Assembly: GCF_000287675.1 (NCBI RefSeq)
Contig: NZ_ALJL01000038.1
Coordinates: 1 to 64,000, forward strand
Length of the DNA: 64,000 nucleotides
Source of the DNA: Lachnoanaerobaculum sp. ICM7
GTDB lineage: Bacteria; Bacillota; Clostridia; Lachnospirales; Lachnospiraceae
Reading direction: 5' to 3'
Position numbers and translations under genes: made by a program. Shown piece by piece: positions 43,583-52,912 of the stretch (positions are counted from its first letter, which is position 1; each line of letters starts with the position of its first letter). Under the pieces are notes generated by a model. The model was not told where the DNA came from. It did no database searches and saw nothing but the letters and a program-made list of their open reading frames with translations.

Positions 43583-44064
43583 TCAGACATGTAAAAGCGG
43601 AGGATTTGGACAGACTGGCACAGATAGAGGCGGATTCTTATCCGAAAGCTGAGGCGGCAAGTAGGGAAAGCATAAAAAAGAGAATGGAAAGTTTTCCGGA
43701 GTGCTTTTGGATACTGGAAGAGGATGGGATTATAAAGAGTTTCATAAACGGTATGGCTACAGATGAAGAGGACCTTACAGATATTATGTATGATGATGCC
43801 TCTATGCATAAAAAAGACGGAGAGTGGCAGATGATATTCTCCGTAGTTACAGAAAAGCCTTACAGAGGTCAGGGGCTTGCAAATCAGGTGATGAATAAGG
43901 TAATAGAGGATTGTAGGGATAGAGGAAGAAAAGGAATAGTACTTACTTGTAAAGACGGACTCAGACTTTTTTATGCAGAATTTGGATATGAGGATGAGGG
44001 CGTATCACAGTCAAATCATGGCGATACTATCTGGTATAAGATGAGAATGACATTGAAAACTTGA
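43579..44064 (+). CDS. GNAT-family N-acetyltransferase
   Basis: 161 aa, AAGGAGG site before the ATG, which overlaps the previous stop by 4 nt. IRHVKAEDLDRLAQIEADSY start, SVVTEKPYRGQGLANQVMNK (acetyl-CoA loop RGQGLA) and LTCKDGLRLFYAEFGYEDEG end are standard for arylalkylamine/AANAT-like GNATs. The substrate is unknown. Confidence 0.9.
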   Translation: MIRHVKAEDLDRLAQIEADSYPKAEAASRESIKKRMESFPECFWILEEDGIIKSFINGMATDEEDLTDIMYDDASMHKKDGEWQMIFSVVTEKPYRGQGLANQVMNKVIEDCRDRGRKGIVLTCKDGLRLFYAEFGYEDEGVSQSNHGDTIWYKMRMTLKT

Positions 44065-44178
44065 TTTCCACGAGTACGTAAAAGAGCTTTGACAGGTAAA
44101 AACATATGTATGTAAAGAGCATTTGATAGAAAAATCATAACATCTTCAATAATATTATCGAGAAAGGAGGTACTAATT

Positions 44179-44754
44179 TTGGAACTTGGTAAAAGAATCA
44201 AATACTACAGAAATGAGAAGTCTTTTACACAGGATAATCTTGCTGAAAGAGTTTTTGTCTCAAGACAGACTATTTCCAATTGGGAGAATGACAAAAGTTA
44301 TCCGGACATTAACAGTATAATCTTATTGAGTGAAGTATTAGAGGTATCTATTGATAATTTGATTAAAGGAGATGTTGATTTGATGAAGGTTGAAATCCAT
44401 TCGGAAGAAGTTAAGAAAATGAAGTTGTATTCTCTAATGATGCTGATTTTATTTTTTCTATCGGTAGGGTCAATATTTCCGTTGTTTAAATTTATTGGTG
44501 TTTATGCGTTTATTCCATGCTTTATATTATGGATGACTGCAATGATTTTTGCGTTTAAAATAGAGAGAATCAAGAAAAACAATAATATTCAAAGCTATAA
44601 GGAAATTGTAGCATTTACAGAGGGAAAAGGATTGGATGAATTAAAGAAACTTGAAGAAAATGCAAAGCGTCCATATCAAAAAATCCTGTCAGTAATTGTT
44701 ACTGTATTAATCACTGTATCGATTTGTGGAATCATGTACATAATTTTCAGATGA
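44179..44754 (+). CDS. XRE-family regulator with two C-terminal membrane regions
   Basis: 191 aa, starting with TTG at 44179, which has AAAGGAGG 8 nt upstream and no better in-frame start. Residues ~1-65 are a helix-turn-helix domain (RIKYYRNEKSFTQDNLAERV, FVSRQTISNWENDKSYPDI). The rest holds a hydrophobic hairpin (~80-120, two helices), a charged stretch and a last helix (~170-190). This membrane-tied XRE architecture is common in Firmicutes. A role in responding to membrane-active compounds is only inferred. No partner gene is adjacent. Confidence 0.88.
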   Translation: MELGKRIKYYRNEKSFTQDNLAERVFVSRQTISNWENDKSYPDINSIILLSEVLEVSIDNLIKGDVDLMKVEIHSEEVKKMKLYSLMMLILFFLSVGSIFPLFKFIGVYAFIPCFILWMTAMIFAFKIERIKKNNNIQSYKEIVAFTEGKGLDELKKLEENAKRPYQKILSVIVTVLITVSICGIMYIIFR

Positions 44755-44759
44755 GATAT

Positions 44760-44796
44760 AAGAGCCGGTGAGATCAAAACGATTTCATCGGCTCTT
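44760..44796. terminator. Bidirectional terminator
   Basis: A 12-bp stem AAGAGCCGGTGA (44760-44771) with TCATCGGCTCTT (44785-44796), one G-T pair, between the converging XRE and LysR genes. Confidence 0.88.
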
Positions 44797-44799
44797 GTT

Positions 44800-45702
44800 T
44801 TATTTGTAAATATCTTCATCTACTAAGTTTTGCACATAGTCAAGGAAAAGCTTAATTGTAGGATGGGATTTCTTTATATTCATATAATGTAATGAAAAAT
44901 GTCTCATATTTGCATTATCAAGCGGATATGTTATCACCTTGTCGCTATCCAATAAATTCTGTGTGGAAAATCTTGAGCAGATACTTATGCCCATACCGTG
45001 AACTATCATCTGCTGTATTGATTCAAGGTCATTTGTCTGTGCAATAACATTTAAGTCGCTTTTCTTTATGCCAAGCCCTTCGAGAAGCTTGCTGGCTACA
45101 AATTGTGTGCCGGAGCCGTTGGATCTTAATATCATAGGATATTTTAATATATCCGATATTTTGGCATGGCTGTCCCTTAATTTTTTGTATTCCTCCGTTG
45201 CAGGTGTAACCAGCATAAGATGATCCGGACATACCTTAAGGCTCTCACAAAGCGGTGAGTTTATGTCTTTTCCGGTAAATGCTATATCAACGCTGTCGCT
45301 AAGTAAAAGCTCTGCTATTTCGTCGCTGCTTCCCTGCCAGATACTAAAATGCATTTCAGGATATTTCTCTTTAAAGCCTGCAATAATCTTAGGAAGAAGA
45401 TAGCCTGAAGGTATGGAGGAAGCACCTATATGTAACATACTTTTTGATGACTGCTGCAGTGAGAGTACAGCCTGATCCTTGGTCTCCACTATTTTTCTGG
45501 CATAGGAGAGAAATGTCTCACCCTCAGGTGTGAGAGTAATGGACTTTGTAGTTCTTAAAAGCAGCTTTCTTCCCAAATCATCCTCTAAGTTTTGAACATG
45601 TGAGCTTATAGTTGACTGTGACAGATATAAATATTTTGCAGCCTGTGAAAAACTCTTTAATTCGGCTGTGGCCACGAAAGCCTCCAATTGTCTGAATTCC
45701 AT
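44800..45702 (-). CDS. LysR-family transcriptional regulator (CysL/CbbR-like)
   Basis: 300 aa. N-terminal winged helix (EFRQLEAFVATAELKSFSQA, LYLSQSTISSHVQNLE, GRKLLLRTTKSITLTPEG) and a periplasmic-binding-like effector domain from ~90. The helix-turn-helix style recalls CysL and CbbR, so anions such as sulfite or a phosphorylated sugar are possible ligands; the sequence cannot settle it. There is no adjacent divergent metabolic gene, only tRNA-Lys, so the target is elsewhere. AAGGAG precedes the ATG. Confidence 0.93.
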   Translation of the reverse strand: MEFRQLEAFVATAELKSFSQAAKYLYLSQSTISSHVQNLEDDLGRKLLLRTTKSITLTPEGETFLSYARKIVETKDQAVLSLQQSSKSMLHIGASSIPSGYLLPKIIAGFKEKYPEMHFSIWQGSSDEIAELLLSDSVDIAFTGKDINSPLCESLKVCPDHLMLVTPATEEYKKLRDSHAKISDILKYPMILRSNGSGTQFVASKLLEGLGIKKSDLNVIAQTNDLESIQQMIVHGMGISICSRFSTQNLLDSDKVITYPLDNANMRHFSLHYMNIKKSHPTIKLFLDYVQNLVDEDIYK

Positions 45703-45722
45703 AAATTATCTCCTTTAATATA

Positions 45723-45751
45723 ATTATAGGTTTATTTATAGATAAAGTCAA
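45723..45751 (-). promoter_or_regulatory. Promoter of the LysR gene
   Basis: On the minus strand TTGACT, 17-nt spacer, TATAAT, ending ~20 nt before the ATG. Confidence 0.75.
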
Positions 45752-45826
45752 TAAATGGTTGTGCAAGATTAGTTAACTGTATAAAAAGAAAAATAAAAAT
45801 AATTTCAAAGTTTTTTAAAAAACATG

Positions 45827-45855
45827 TTGACAACAACTTTTATATATTGTATTAT
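45827..45855 (+). promoter_or_regulatory. tRNA-Lys promoter
   Basis: Perfect TTGACA (45827-45832), 17-nt spacer, TATTAT (45850-45855). The precursor would carry a ~35-nt leader before the tRNA. Confidence 0.8.
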
Positions 45856-45897
45856 ATCGAAGTGTTCAAAAAACACAGAACACAAAAAAATGAAAAA

Positions 45898-45970
45898 GCG
45901 CCTTTAGCTCAGTTGGTAGAGCAGTAGACTCTTAATCTATTTGTCCAGGGTTCGAGTCCCTGAAGGCGCA
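45898..45970 (+). tRNA. tRNA-Lys (anticodon CTT)
   Basis: Acceptor GCGCCTT with AAGGCGC, discriminator A, D-arm AGCTCAGTTGGTAGAGC, anticodon loop CTCTTAA (CTT, reads AAG), T-arm CAGGGTTCGAGTCCCTG. A T-run at 46012-46018 with only a weak stem may end transcription. Confidence 0.97.
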
Positions 45971-46019
45971 TGAAGGTCCTACTTGATAGACAGTGAGCTA
46001 TTGGGAAGGGCTTTTTTTG

Positions 46020-46048
46020 TTGTATAATGAATAAAATTAGGTTATAAT
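46020..46048 (+). promoter_or_regulatory. Promoter of the pfk-dnaX gene group
   Basis: TTGTAT (46020-46025), 17-nt spacer, TATAAT (46043-46048), ~60-nt leader before the pfk ATG. Confidence 0.6.
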
Positions 46049-46111
46049 TAAAGACAATGCTTAAATGCAAAAGCAGTGAATTTGTTTCGACTTTGTGCAA
46101 AGGAGTTATAT

Positions 46112-47194
46112 ATGCTGAGAGTTGGTATGCTAACAAGTGGAGGAGATTGTCAGGCCTTAAACGCAACAATGCGCGGTGTGGCAAAGAGTCTTTACAAATC
46201 TGATAAAGAGGTGGAAATAATAGGTTTTCTTGAAGGCTACAAGGGGCTTATGTATGAGGAATACAGAGTAATGAAACCTTCAGATTTTTCGGGTATATTG
46301 ACAACGGGCGGAACTATGCTCGGAACCAGTCGTCAGCCTTTCAAACTTATGAGAGAGCCCGATGCAAACGGTATGGATAAAGTGGAGGCAATGAAATCAA
46401 CTTATAAGAAGTTAAAACTTGATTGCCTTGTGGTGCTTGGTGGAAACGGATCACAAAAAACCGCAAATCTTTTAAGTGAAGAGGGATTAAATGTCATAGG
46501 ACTTCCAAAGACTATAGATAATGATCTTTACGGTACGGATATGACATTCGGTTTTCAAAGTGCAATGGAAATAGCTACAAATGCTATTGACTGTATACAT
46601 ACTACAGCTGCTTCTCACAGCAGAGTCTTTATTGTAGAAGTAATGGGGCATAAGGTGGGGTGGCTTACACTGTATGCAGGTCTTGCAGGCGGTGCGGACA
46701 TCATTTTGATACCTGAAATACCTTATGATATCAAAAAAATAGCCGAAGCTATAAAGATAAGAGAAAAGGAAGGTAAGAAGTTTACCATACTTGCAGTGGC
46801 AGAGGGCGCAATATCAAAGGAAGATGCGGCCCTTTCAAAAAAAGAATTAAAAAAGAAGAAGCTGAAAGACGCAGGAAGATATCCTTCTATAAGTTATGAA
46901 ATAGGAGATATGCTAAGTGCCGAGACAGATGTGGATGTAAGAGTGACGGTTCCGGGACATACTCAAAGAGGCGGAGACCCGAATCCTTATGACAGAGCTC
47001 TTTCTACAAGGCTTGGTGCGCATGGAGCCGAACTTATACTTGGAAAAAAGTTCGGTCGTCTTGTGGTATTAAAGGGCACAGAGGTTACAGATATTGCTTT
47101 AAATGAGTCTGCCGGCAAATTAAAATATGTAGATCCCGAGTCTTCACTTGTAAGAGAGGCAAGACTTGTGGGAATAAGCTTTGGCGACAAATAG
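46112..47194 (+). CDS. 6-phosphofructokinase (phosphate donor ambiguous)
   Basis: 360 aa from ATG 46112, with AAAGGAG 6 nt upstream. GMLTSGGDCQALNATMRG is the nucleotide-binding start, GGNGSQKTANLL and PKTIDNDLYGTDMTFGF bind substrate, and VEVMGHKVGWLTLYAGL and GHTQRGGDP bind fructose 6-phosphate. At the two donor-determining positions it has Gly in GGNGS (as in ATP enzymes) and Lys in PKTIDND (as in pyrophosphate enzymes). That mixed pattern is found in the longer group of ATP-PFKs such as those of actinomycetes, so ATP is slightly favoured. It opens a close-packed plus-strand series with dnaX. Confidence 0.93.
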   Translation: MLRVGMLTSGGDCQALNATMRGVAKSLYKSDKEVEIIGFLEGYKGLMYEEYRVMKPSDFSGILTTGGTMLGTSRQPFKLMREPDANGMDKVEAMKSTYKKLKLDCLVVLGGNGSQKTANLLSEEGLNVIGLPKTIDNDLYGTDMTFGFQSAMEIATNAIDCIHTTAASHSRVFIVEVMGHKVGWLTLYAGLAGGADIILIPEIPYDIKKIAEAIKIREKEGKKFTILAVAEGAISKEDAALSKKELKKKKLKDAGRYPSISYEIGDMLSAETDVDVRVTVPGHTQRGGDPNPYDRALSTRLGAHGAELILGKKFGRLVVLKGTEVTDIALNESAGKLKYVDPESSLVREARLVGISFGDK

Positions 47195-47205
47195 AAAGGA
47201 AGCAA

Positions 47206-48765
47206 ATGGCTTATACAGCATTATATAGGAAGTTTCGACCTTCAAATTTTGATGAGGTAGTAGGTCAGGAAGCTATAACAAGAACTTTAAAAAATCAGTT
47301 AAAGACCGGAAGAATATCACATGCATATCTTTTTTGCGGAACAAGGGGTACAGGAAAAACAAGTATAGCCAAGATAATGGCAAGGGCACTCAATTGTGAA
47401 AATCCTACAGATGCGGGACCGTGTAATGAATGCCCAACCTGTAAGTCAATATTAAGCGAAGCTTCCATAAATGTAGTGGAAATAGATGCGGCTTCCAATA
47501 ACGGTGTGGACAATATAAGAGATATAAAGGAACAGGTACAATATCCGCCAACTTTCGGAAAGTACAAAGTGTTTATTATAGATGAGGTGCATATGCTTTC
47601 TACAGGAGCATTCAATGCACTTTTAAAAACTCTTGAAGAACCGCCGCAATATGTTATATTTATTCTGGCAACCACAGAGGTACATAAGCTGCCGGTTACA
47701 GTGCTGTCAAGATGCCAAAGATATGATTTTAAAAGAATAGGCATCGACACCATATCGGAAAGGTTAAAGAGCCTGTGTAAGAGTGAAGGTGTTGATATAG
47801 AAGACAGGGCGCTTGAGTATATTGCAAAGTCTGCAGACGGAGCTATGAGAGATGCACTCAGCCTTTTGGATGAATGTATTTCGTTTTTACAAAATGAAAA
47901 GATAAGCTATGAAGCGGTACTGGATATACTTGGGGCTTCAGATATAAGTGTATTTAATGAGCTTTTGGACGGAGTACTTGAGGGCAATACTATAGAAGTG
48001 TTGAATCTTTTGAATAATTCCATAATAGACGGAAAAGAGATAGGGCAGTTTGTGACGGATTTTCTATGGTATCTGAGAAATATTCTGATACTTAAGTCCA
48101 CACAAAATGACAGTTCGCTGGTTGACATGTCGGAACAGAACTTACAAAATTTAAAAGAAAAAGCAAATACTGTTTCCAAAGAAACGCTTATGCGGTATAT
48201 TAGAAATTTGTCGGAGCTTTCCAATAAATTAAAGACGGCCACACAAAAAAGAGTTGTGGCGGAACTTGAATTTATAAGACTTATGACTCCTGAGATGGAG
48301 GATAATCTGGACAGTGTGCTTGAGAGACTCTCAAGACTTGAGTCGGGAGTAAGGCCTGTTAATACGGTACAAAGAAGTCAGGAAGAAAAGGCGGATATTC
48401 CGATAGAGGATGAAGTCATAGAGCTTCCGAAAGCGACCTATGATGATTTCATGGCAATAAAGAAGGAATGGAACAGCATAGTGGAACATCTTGGAGGCAA
48501 GGCGGGCAGTGTTTATAAGGAAGCTGAGATAGAGCCGGTAAAAGAAGGCGGTATCGATGTTATTTTCTTTAACAAGATGTTTTACGATATGGGAAATAAG
48601 GAGACGACAATCTTAGATTTGCGTACATTTTTAAGTGAAAAATACGGAAAAGATATTGCAATCCGGATTTCTTTAAGAGAAAATAAGGTTGTAAGAAACA
48701 CAAGATATGTTTCGATAGACGAGATAAAATCTGTTATAAACACAGACATTATTATAGAACAGTAA
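47206..48765 (+). CDS. dnaX: DNA polymerase III subunit gamma/tau
   Basis: 519 aa. [18 protein letters not shown] start, Walker [10 protein letters not shown], a Cys4 zinc module (Cys in [18 protein letters not shown]), Walker B IIDEVHML, sensor [10 protein letters not shown] and [11 protein letters not shown] are the clamp-loader signatures. The AAA+ and lid region ends near residue 370; the ~150-residue tail is shorter than E. coli tau and partly charged. It loads the sliding clamp in replication. The order dnaX-ybaB-recR is conserved across bacteria. Confidence 0.97.
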   Translation: MAYTALYRKFRPSNFDEVVGQEAITRTLKNQLKTGRISHAYLFCGTRGTGKTSIAKIMARALNCENPTDAGPCNECPTCKSILSEASINVVEIDAASNNGVDNIRDIKEQVQYPPTFGKYKVFIIDEVHMLSTGAFNALLKTLEEPPQYVIFILATTEVHKLPVTVLSRCQRYDFKRIGIDTISERLKSLCKSEGVDIEDRALEYIAKSADGAMRDALSLLDECISFLQNEKISYEAVLDILGASDISVFNELLDGVLEGNTIEVLNLLNNSIIDGKEIGQFVTDFLWYLRNILILKSTQNDSSLVDMSEQNLQNLKEKANTVSKETLMRYIRNLSELSNKLKTATQKRVVAELEFIRLMTPEMEDNLDSVLERLSRLESGVRPVNTVQRSQEEKADIPIEDEVIELPKATYDDFMAIKKEWNSIVEHLGGKAGSVYKEAEIEPVKEGGIDVIFFNKMFYDMGNKETTILDLRTFLSEKYGKDIAIRISLRENKVVRNTRYVSIDEIKSVINTDIIIEQ

Positions 48766-48775
48766 GGAGATATTT

Positions 48776-49120
48776 ATGGCAAAGCGTGGCGGTTTCGGTG
48801 GAGGCATGATGCCCGGTAATATAAATCAGTTGATGAAGCAGGCTCAGAAGATGCAAAAGCAGATGGAAGAGCAAAGTGCGGCCTTTGAAGGTAAGGAGTT
48901 TAGCGCAAGTGCCGGAGGCGGTGCGGTAAGCATTACCGTTTCAGGTAAAAAGGAAATCACAAAGGTATCTATAGATAAAGAAGTGGTAGATCCTGACGAT
49001 GTGGAAATGTTAGAAGATTTGATAATGGCGGCTACAAATGAGGCTCTCAGAAAGATGGAAGAAGAGCATTCCGCACTGATGGGCGGCATTGCAGGTGGAG
49101 CAGGAAAGTTGCCATTCTAA
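48776..49120 (+). CDS. YbaB/EbfC nucleoid-associated protein
   Basis: 114 aa, AAGGAG before the ATG. A Gly/Met-rich start ([13 protein letters not shown]) is followed by a coiled helix ([18 protein letters not shown]) and beta strands ([20 protein letters not shown], then [20 protein letters not shown]). It binds DNA as a dimer. Its stop shares a base with the recR ATG (TAATG), the usual coupling. Confidence 0.95.
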   Translation: MAKRGGFGGGMMPGNINQLMKQAQKMQKQMEEQSAAFEGKEFSASAGGGAVSITVSGKKEITKVSIDKEVVDPDDVEMLEDLIMAATNEALRKMEEEHSALMGGIAGGAGKLPF

Positions 49121-49716
49121 TGGATTATTACAGCAGTCATATCAGCAAGCTTATAGAGGAACTTTCAAAGCTGCCGGGGGTGGGAGCAAAGTCCGCGCAA
49201 AGGCTTGCTTTTCACATAATTGGAATGTCAAGTGAACAGGTAGAGTCATTGTCAAGGGCAATAAAAGATGCCAAGGGCAATGTGAATTATTGCAAAGAAT
49301 GCTATACCTTGACAGACGGAGAAGTCTGTCCTATATGTGCCAGTGAAAAAAGAGATCATAAGACCATAATGGTAGTGGAAAACACAAGGGATCTGGCGGC
49401 ATATGAAAAGACCGGAAAGTATAATGGAGTATATCATGTTTTACACGGGGCAATTTCACCTATGCTTGGAATAGGTCCGGCGGATATTAAGCTGAAGGAA
49501 CTGATAAAAAGACTCGAGGGTGATGTAGATGAAGTTATAATTGCCACAAACTCCACACTTGAGGGTGAGACTACGGCAATGTATATAGCAAAACTTGTAA
49601 AACCCACAGGTATAGAGGTGAGCAGGATAGCAAGCGGAGTCCCTGTAGGCGGGGATTTGGAATATATTGACGAAGTGACTCTGTTGAGGGCACTTGAAGG
49701 AAGAAGAGCACTCTAG
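49120..49716 (+). CDS. recR: Recombination mediator RecR
   Basis: 198 aa, family length. A helix-hairpin-helix ([20 protein letters not shown]), Cys4 zinc finger ([20 protein letters not shown]), Toprim domain ([20 protein letters not shown], then [18 protein letters not shown]) and Walker-B-like C-terminal region are all present. It acts with RecF and RecO to load RecA on gapped DNA. Confidence 0.97.
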   Translation: MDYYSSHISKLIEELSKLPGVGAKSAQRLAFHIIGMSSEQVESLSRAIKDAKGNVNYCKECYTLTDGEVCPICASEKRDHKTIMVVENTRDLAAYEKTGKYNGVYHVLHGAISPMLGIGPADIKLKELIKRLEGDVDEVIIATNSTLEGETTAMYIAKLVKPTGIEVSRIASGVPVGGDLEYIDEVTLLRALEGRRAL

Positions 49717-49753
49717 GGTGCAAAAGTAAAAAATCTTGAGGTTTGGTGCAAGT

Positions 49754-52700
49754 ATGGATAAATATGAATTTAATTTAAAGGTTGAACAACTGAATAAATT
49801 GGTGAAAAGCGGTGACTACAAGGCTGCCATGAGAATCACCGATACAATCGACTGGAGTAGAGTTCATAATGCAGGCTTATTGACAACCGTTTCAGAAGTC
49901 TATGAAAAAAACGATGAGTATAAGGAAGCCAGAGAGGTATTGCTTTTGGCCTATGACAGAGCACCGGTCGGTAAAAGAGCTTTGTACAGGCTTACCATGC
50001 TTGCGATAAAAGAGGGAGATATAGCGGAGGCTGAAGCTTACTACAGAGAATATATCGAGATATCACCTCAAGACAGCAGAAAATATCTTATGGAATATCA
50101 TATTGCTGTGGCAAAGGGTGAAGACATACATAAGAAGATTAGAATTCTTGAGAAGTACAGTGATATCGAGAAGATGGACGAGCAGTGGAAATACGAACTC
50201 GCACAGCTTTATGCTCAGGCAGGAAGAATAGATGATTGTATAAAGACCTGTGATGAAATAATGCTTTTATTCGGAGTCGGTGAGTATGTGGAAAAGGCCG
50301 CGGCTTTGAAGGAGTCAACAGGCTGTCCTTTGAGCTCAAAGCAGCAGGAGCAGGTTGATAACAAGGAGTTCTATGAGGACAGATTAAACTCGCTTGCAAA
50401 ACAGTATGAAAGTGAGAATTATCCGAATCTTAATCTGGATGATATGAGTGCATATAAACCCAGAGAGGAAAAAAGAACTACTATAAGTCTGATTGATGAG
50501 GAAGAAAGTCCAAATGAGGATGCTTCCATAAATACTGAGCTTTTTCCAAAGACTGTCGGTGTAAACGAAATAAGGATATCAGAAACAACATTTAAGGGGG
50601 AAAACGTGAACCCGGAATTTGAAATAGAACTCAAGAGAGCCATAGCAATCACAAATGAAAATTTGAATAAGATGAAGACTGAAGGCGATCATGCATCTAT
50701 GAGAGAGATAGATGAAGAAGTCAGAGCACATATGGAAAGAGTGGAGAGAATCAAACAGGGAAGATTTAATGCTCCACCGGTCGTGGGTGAAAGAAGAAAA
50801 AGCAGAATCAGTAATCACTTTGACAGTATGGGACTTCCAAAAACTCACGGAAGCAGAGATGAACGTGAGGGCATGGACAAAGTACAAAACACATGGATAA
50901 GCGATGAAGAGGAAAGAAAGTCTTCAGACAATGACGATACATCTGAAGATTCACACCTTGCGGAGCCTGTTTTAGAAGATACGGTTACTAAAGCCGAGCA
51001 GGCCAAAGACAGTGAAAATATAAAAGAGCAGGCTGATGAAGTAGTCAAAGCTGATGTAGACGAGGCTGATGTTGCGGTTGAGTCGGATATCGAAGAAGAA
51101 AAAAACGATAAGATTGATTTGATAAATATAAATACAAATAAGAGTGATGTACTTCAAAGTAATACGGATCAAAGTGATGAGGATGATGATTTCATAGAGG
51201 ATATACCTGATGAACCGCCTGTAGAGAATATCACGGTTACAGAAACGGCCTCAACAAAGGTATTGGAAAACTATGTCCCGGAAAAGAAGAATCCTATATT
51301 TGATAAGGATGATTTAATAAACAGCTATTTTGACGATGAAATAGACATGGGTGTACCTACCGTTTCATCTGTTATGGCCAAAAGAAAAGAGCAAAAAGAT
51401 GTGGTCCAAAGCAGTATAAAAAGTGAAACAACAATGGAAGTGGTAGATGATGAAGAAATCTATTACACAAAGGAAGAAAGAACTTTTGTAACAAAGGTAA
51501 AGAAGGGTGAAGAACCTGAGGAAATCTTTATAGAGCCTGAGTATAAAGAAGTGGAAGCCGAGGATGAAGGTACCGTTATGATAGAAGAAAACGATATTCA
51601 AGAGGATACAACAAAAGAAACAGATATTCAAGGGGAAGAAAAAAAGGGAACTGAAGAGATTGCAAAATCCGATTCACCTGAAGATGAAGAAGAGGGCGAT
51701 ACCGTTGTTATTGAAGAGAGTGTGGAAGAGGCTGCAAATGATGATAGTAGGGAGGTTGATTTACCTGTGCACGGAAAGGTAATGAAAGCAAAAGCGCCAA
51801 AATCAAGAGAGCCGAAGGAATATTTGATGAGAAGACCGGGCTCCATAATGGTAGAGGGTATAACAGGACAAAAGGCTCTTGAAAATGCCATAGAGGTATT
51901 GAGAGAGGTAAATGAACTTACAAAGATAAAACATACAGTATTAAAAATCAAGGCAAAGAGTCTTAAGGCAAAAGGAGTGATGAACTCTATTGATAAGATT
52001 AAAGGTAAAGATCTTATTATAGTTGATGCGGGATACCTTGATGATAATACTATTGCGGAACTCATAGAGTTTATCAGAGACGGTAAGGAGACTGTAGTAT
52101 TTGCGGATACAATCGAAGGTATTGCAAACCTTATAGAAGCAAACGATCTTTTGCATGGAATGAGTCTTGTTATGAGAGAGGAAGAGGTTCCTGTAAAGAG
52201 AAAGAATATTGTGGCAAATATTGAGCTGAAGGATAAAGCAAAGGAGCCTGAGAAGGAAGAAAGCAAGGAGGCACAGGAGAAAGTTGTTGAGGAAGACGAT
52301 ACGGAAAAAGAGCCGCAGAGTACTGAAGAATTATCGGACCTTGAAATCATAGCGAATATTTTAAAGAAGGAATATGGCGAGGATTTTCAGTTTGAAATGC
52401 AGGAAATCGGAAGCTCGGACAGCATTACCTTACATGCAAACAACAAACCGGAGTCTGATGTGAAAGAGGAAGAAAAAGAGGCCATTAAGATTGAGCCTGT
52501 TATGTCACAGACTGTAAAGGAAGAAGATAAAGAAGTAGAAAAAGCTGAGACACCGGATGAAGAGCCTAATCAGATTGAAGAGAAGGCAGAAGCCGATATA
52601 GCGTATGAGGAAGAAGACGGTGAGGATAACGTTCCTATGGATGTGGACGATTTTATTAACTATGCACTCAGTTATGCAAAGGAAATAGAATGCGTGCTTT

Positions 52701-52912
52701 ACAACAAGGCAAAGTATGCTGTTGAAGAAAGAGCGGATTATATGAAGGAGGATAAAACTCCATTGACCAGAAAGAATGCCAGAAATCTTATAGATCACGC
52801 AGCAGACCTTGCTGAAAGGCCGGGGGTTGTGAAGGCTATATTCGGATTTATGAATCCTAAGTATGATAAAGAAGGCAGATTGATTCTAAGAGAGGAGCAT
52901 TTTAGGATATAA
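49754..52912 (+). CDS. Large acidic TPR protein with degenerate AAA+-like C-terminal domain
   Basis: 1052 aa from ATG 49754 (GGTG 5 nt upstream); an in-frame TTG at 49736 has no site. Residues ~1-200 are tetratricopeptide-like helices (SGDYKAAMRITDTIDWS, KEAREVLLLAYDRAP, AEAEAYYREYIEISP). Residues ~210-680 are a long Glu/Asp-rich low-complexity linker. Residues ~690-815 look like an AAA+ core (IMVEGITGQKALENAIEVL, GKDLIIVDAGYLDDNTI) without a true Walker A, so ATP use is doubtful. A second acidic stretch and a helical C-terminus (~960-1052) follow. Similar TPR/pseudo-AAA proteins occur in Lachnospiraceae; function is unknown. Its stop overlaps the cvpA-like ATG. Confidence 0.82.
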   Translation: MDKYEFNLKVEQLNKLVKSGDYKAAMRITDTIDWSRVHNAGLLTTVSEVYEKNDEYKEAREVLLLAYDRAPVGKRALYRLTMLAIKEGDIAEAEAYYREYIEISPQDSRKYLMEYHIAVAKGEDIHKKIRILEKYSDIEKMDEQWKYELAQLYAQAGRIDDCIKTCDEIMLLFGVGEYVEKAAALKESTGCPLSSKQQEQVDNKEFYEDRLNSLAKQYESENYPNLNLDDMSAYKPREEKRTTISLIDEEESPNEDASINTELFPKTVGVNEIRISETTFKGENVNPEFEIELKRAIAITNENLNKMKTEGDHASMREIDEEVRAHMERVERIKQGRFNAPPVVGERRKSRISNHFDSMGLPKTHGSRDEREGMDKVQNTWISDEEERKSSDNDDTSEDSHLAEPVLEDTVTKAEQAKDSENIKEQADEVVKADVDEADVAVESDIEEEKNDKIDLININTNKSDVLQSNTDQSDEDDDFIEDIPDEPPVENITVTETASTKVLENYVPEKKNPIFDKDDLINSYFDDEIDMGVPTVSSVMAKRKEQKDVVQSSIKSETTMEVVDDEEIYYTKEERTFVTKVKKGEEPEEIFIEPEYKEVEAEDEGTVMIEENDIQEDTTKETDIQGEEKKGTEEIAKSDSPEDEEEGDTVVIEESVEEAANDDSREVDLPVHGKVMKAKAPKSREPKEYLMRRPGSIMVEGITGQKALENAIEVLREVNELTKIKHTVLKIKAKSLKAKGVMNSIDKIKGKDLIIVDAGYLDDNTIAELIEFIRDGKETVVFADTIEGIANLIEANDLLHGMSLVMREEEVPVKRKNIVANIELKDKAKEPEKEESKEAQEKVVEEDDTEKEPQSTEELSDLEIIANILKKEYGEDFQFEMQEIGSSDSITLHANNKPESDVKEEEKEAIKIEPVMSQTVKEEDKEVEKAETPDEEPNQIEEKAEADIAYEEEDGEDNVPMDVDDFINYALSYAKEIECVLYNKAKYAVEERADYMKEDKTPLTRKNARNLIDHAADLAERPGVVKAIFGFMNPKYDKEGRLILREEHFRI

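Noticed and set aside
48230-48260. A6 run in dnaX as a programmed frameshift site for a short gamma form
   Set aside because: The run reads ACA-CAA-AAA-AGA in frame, not A-AAA-AAG, and no stimulating stem-loop is seen after it.
51628-52350. 240-codon minus-strand open frame rich in Ser and Phe
   Set aside because: Antisense of the Glu/Lys-rich linker of the TPR protein, where GAA/GAG codons read as TTC/CTC; an artefact of composition.
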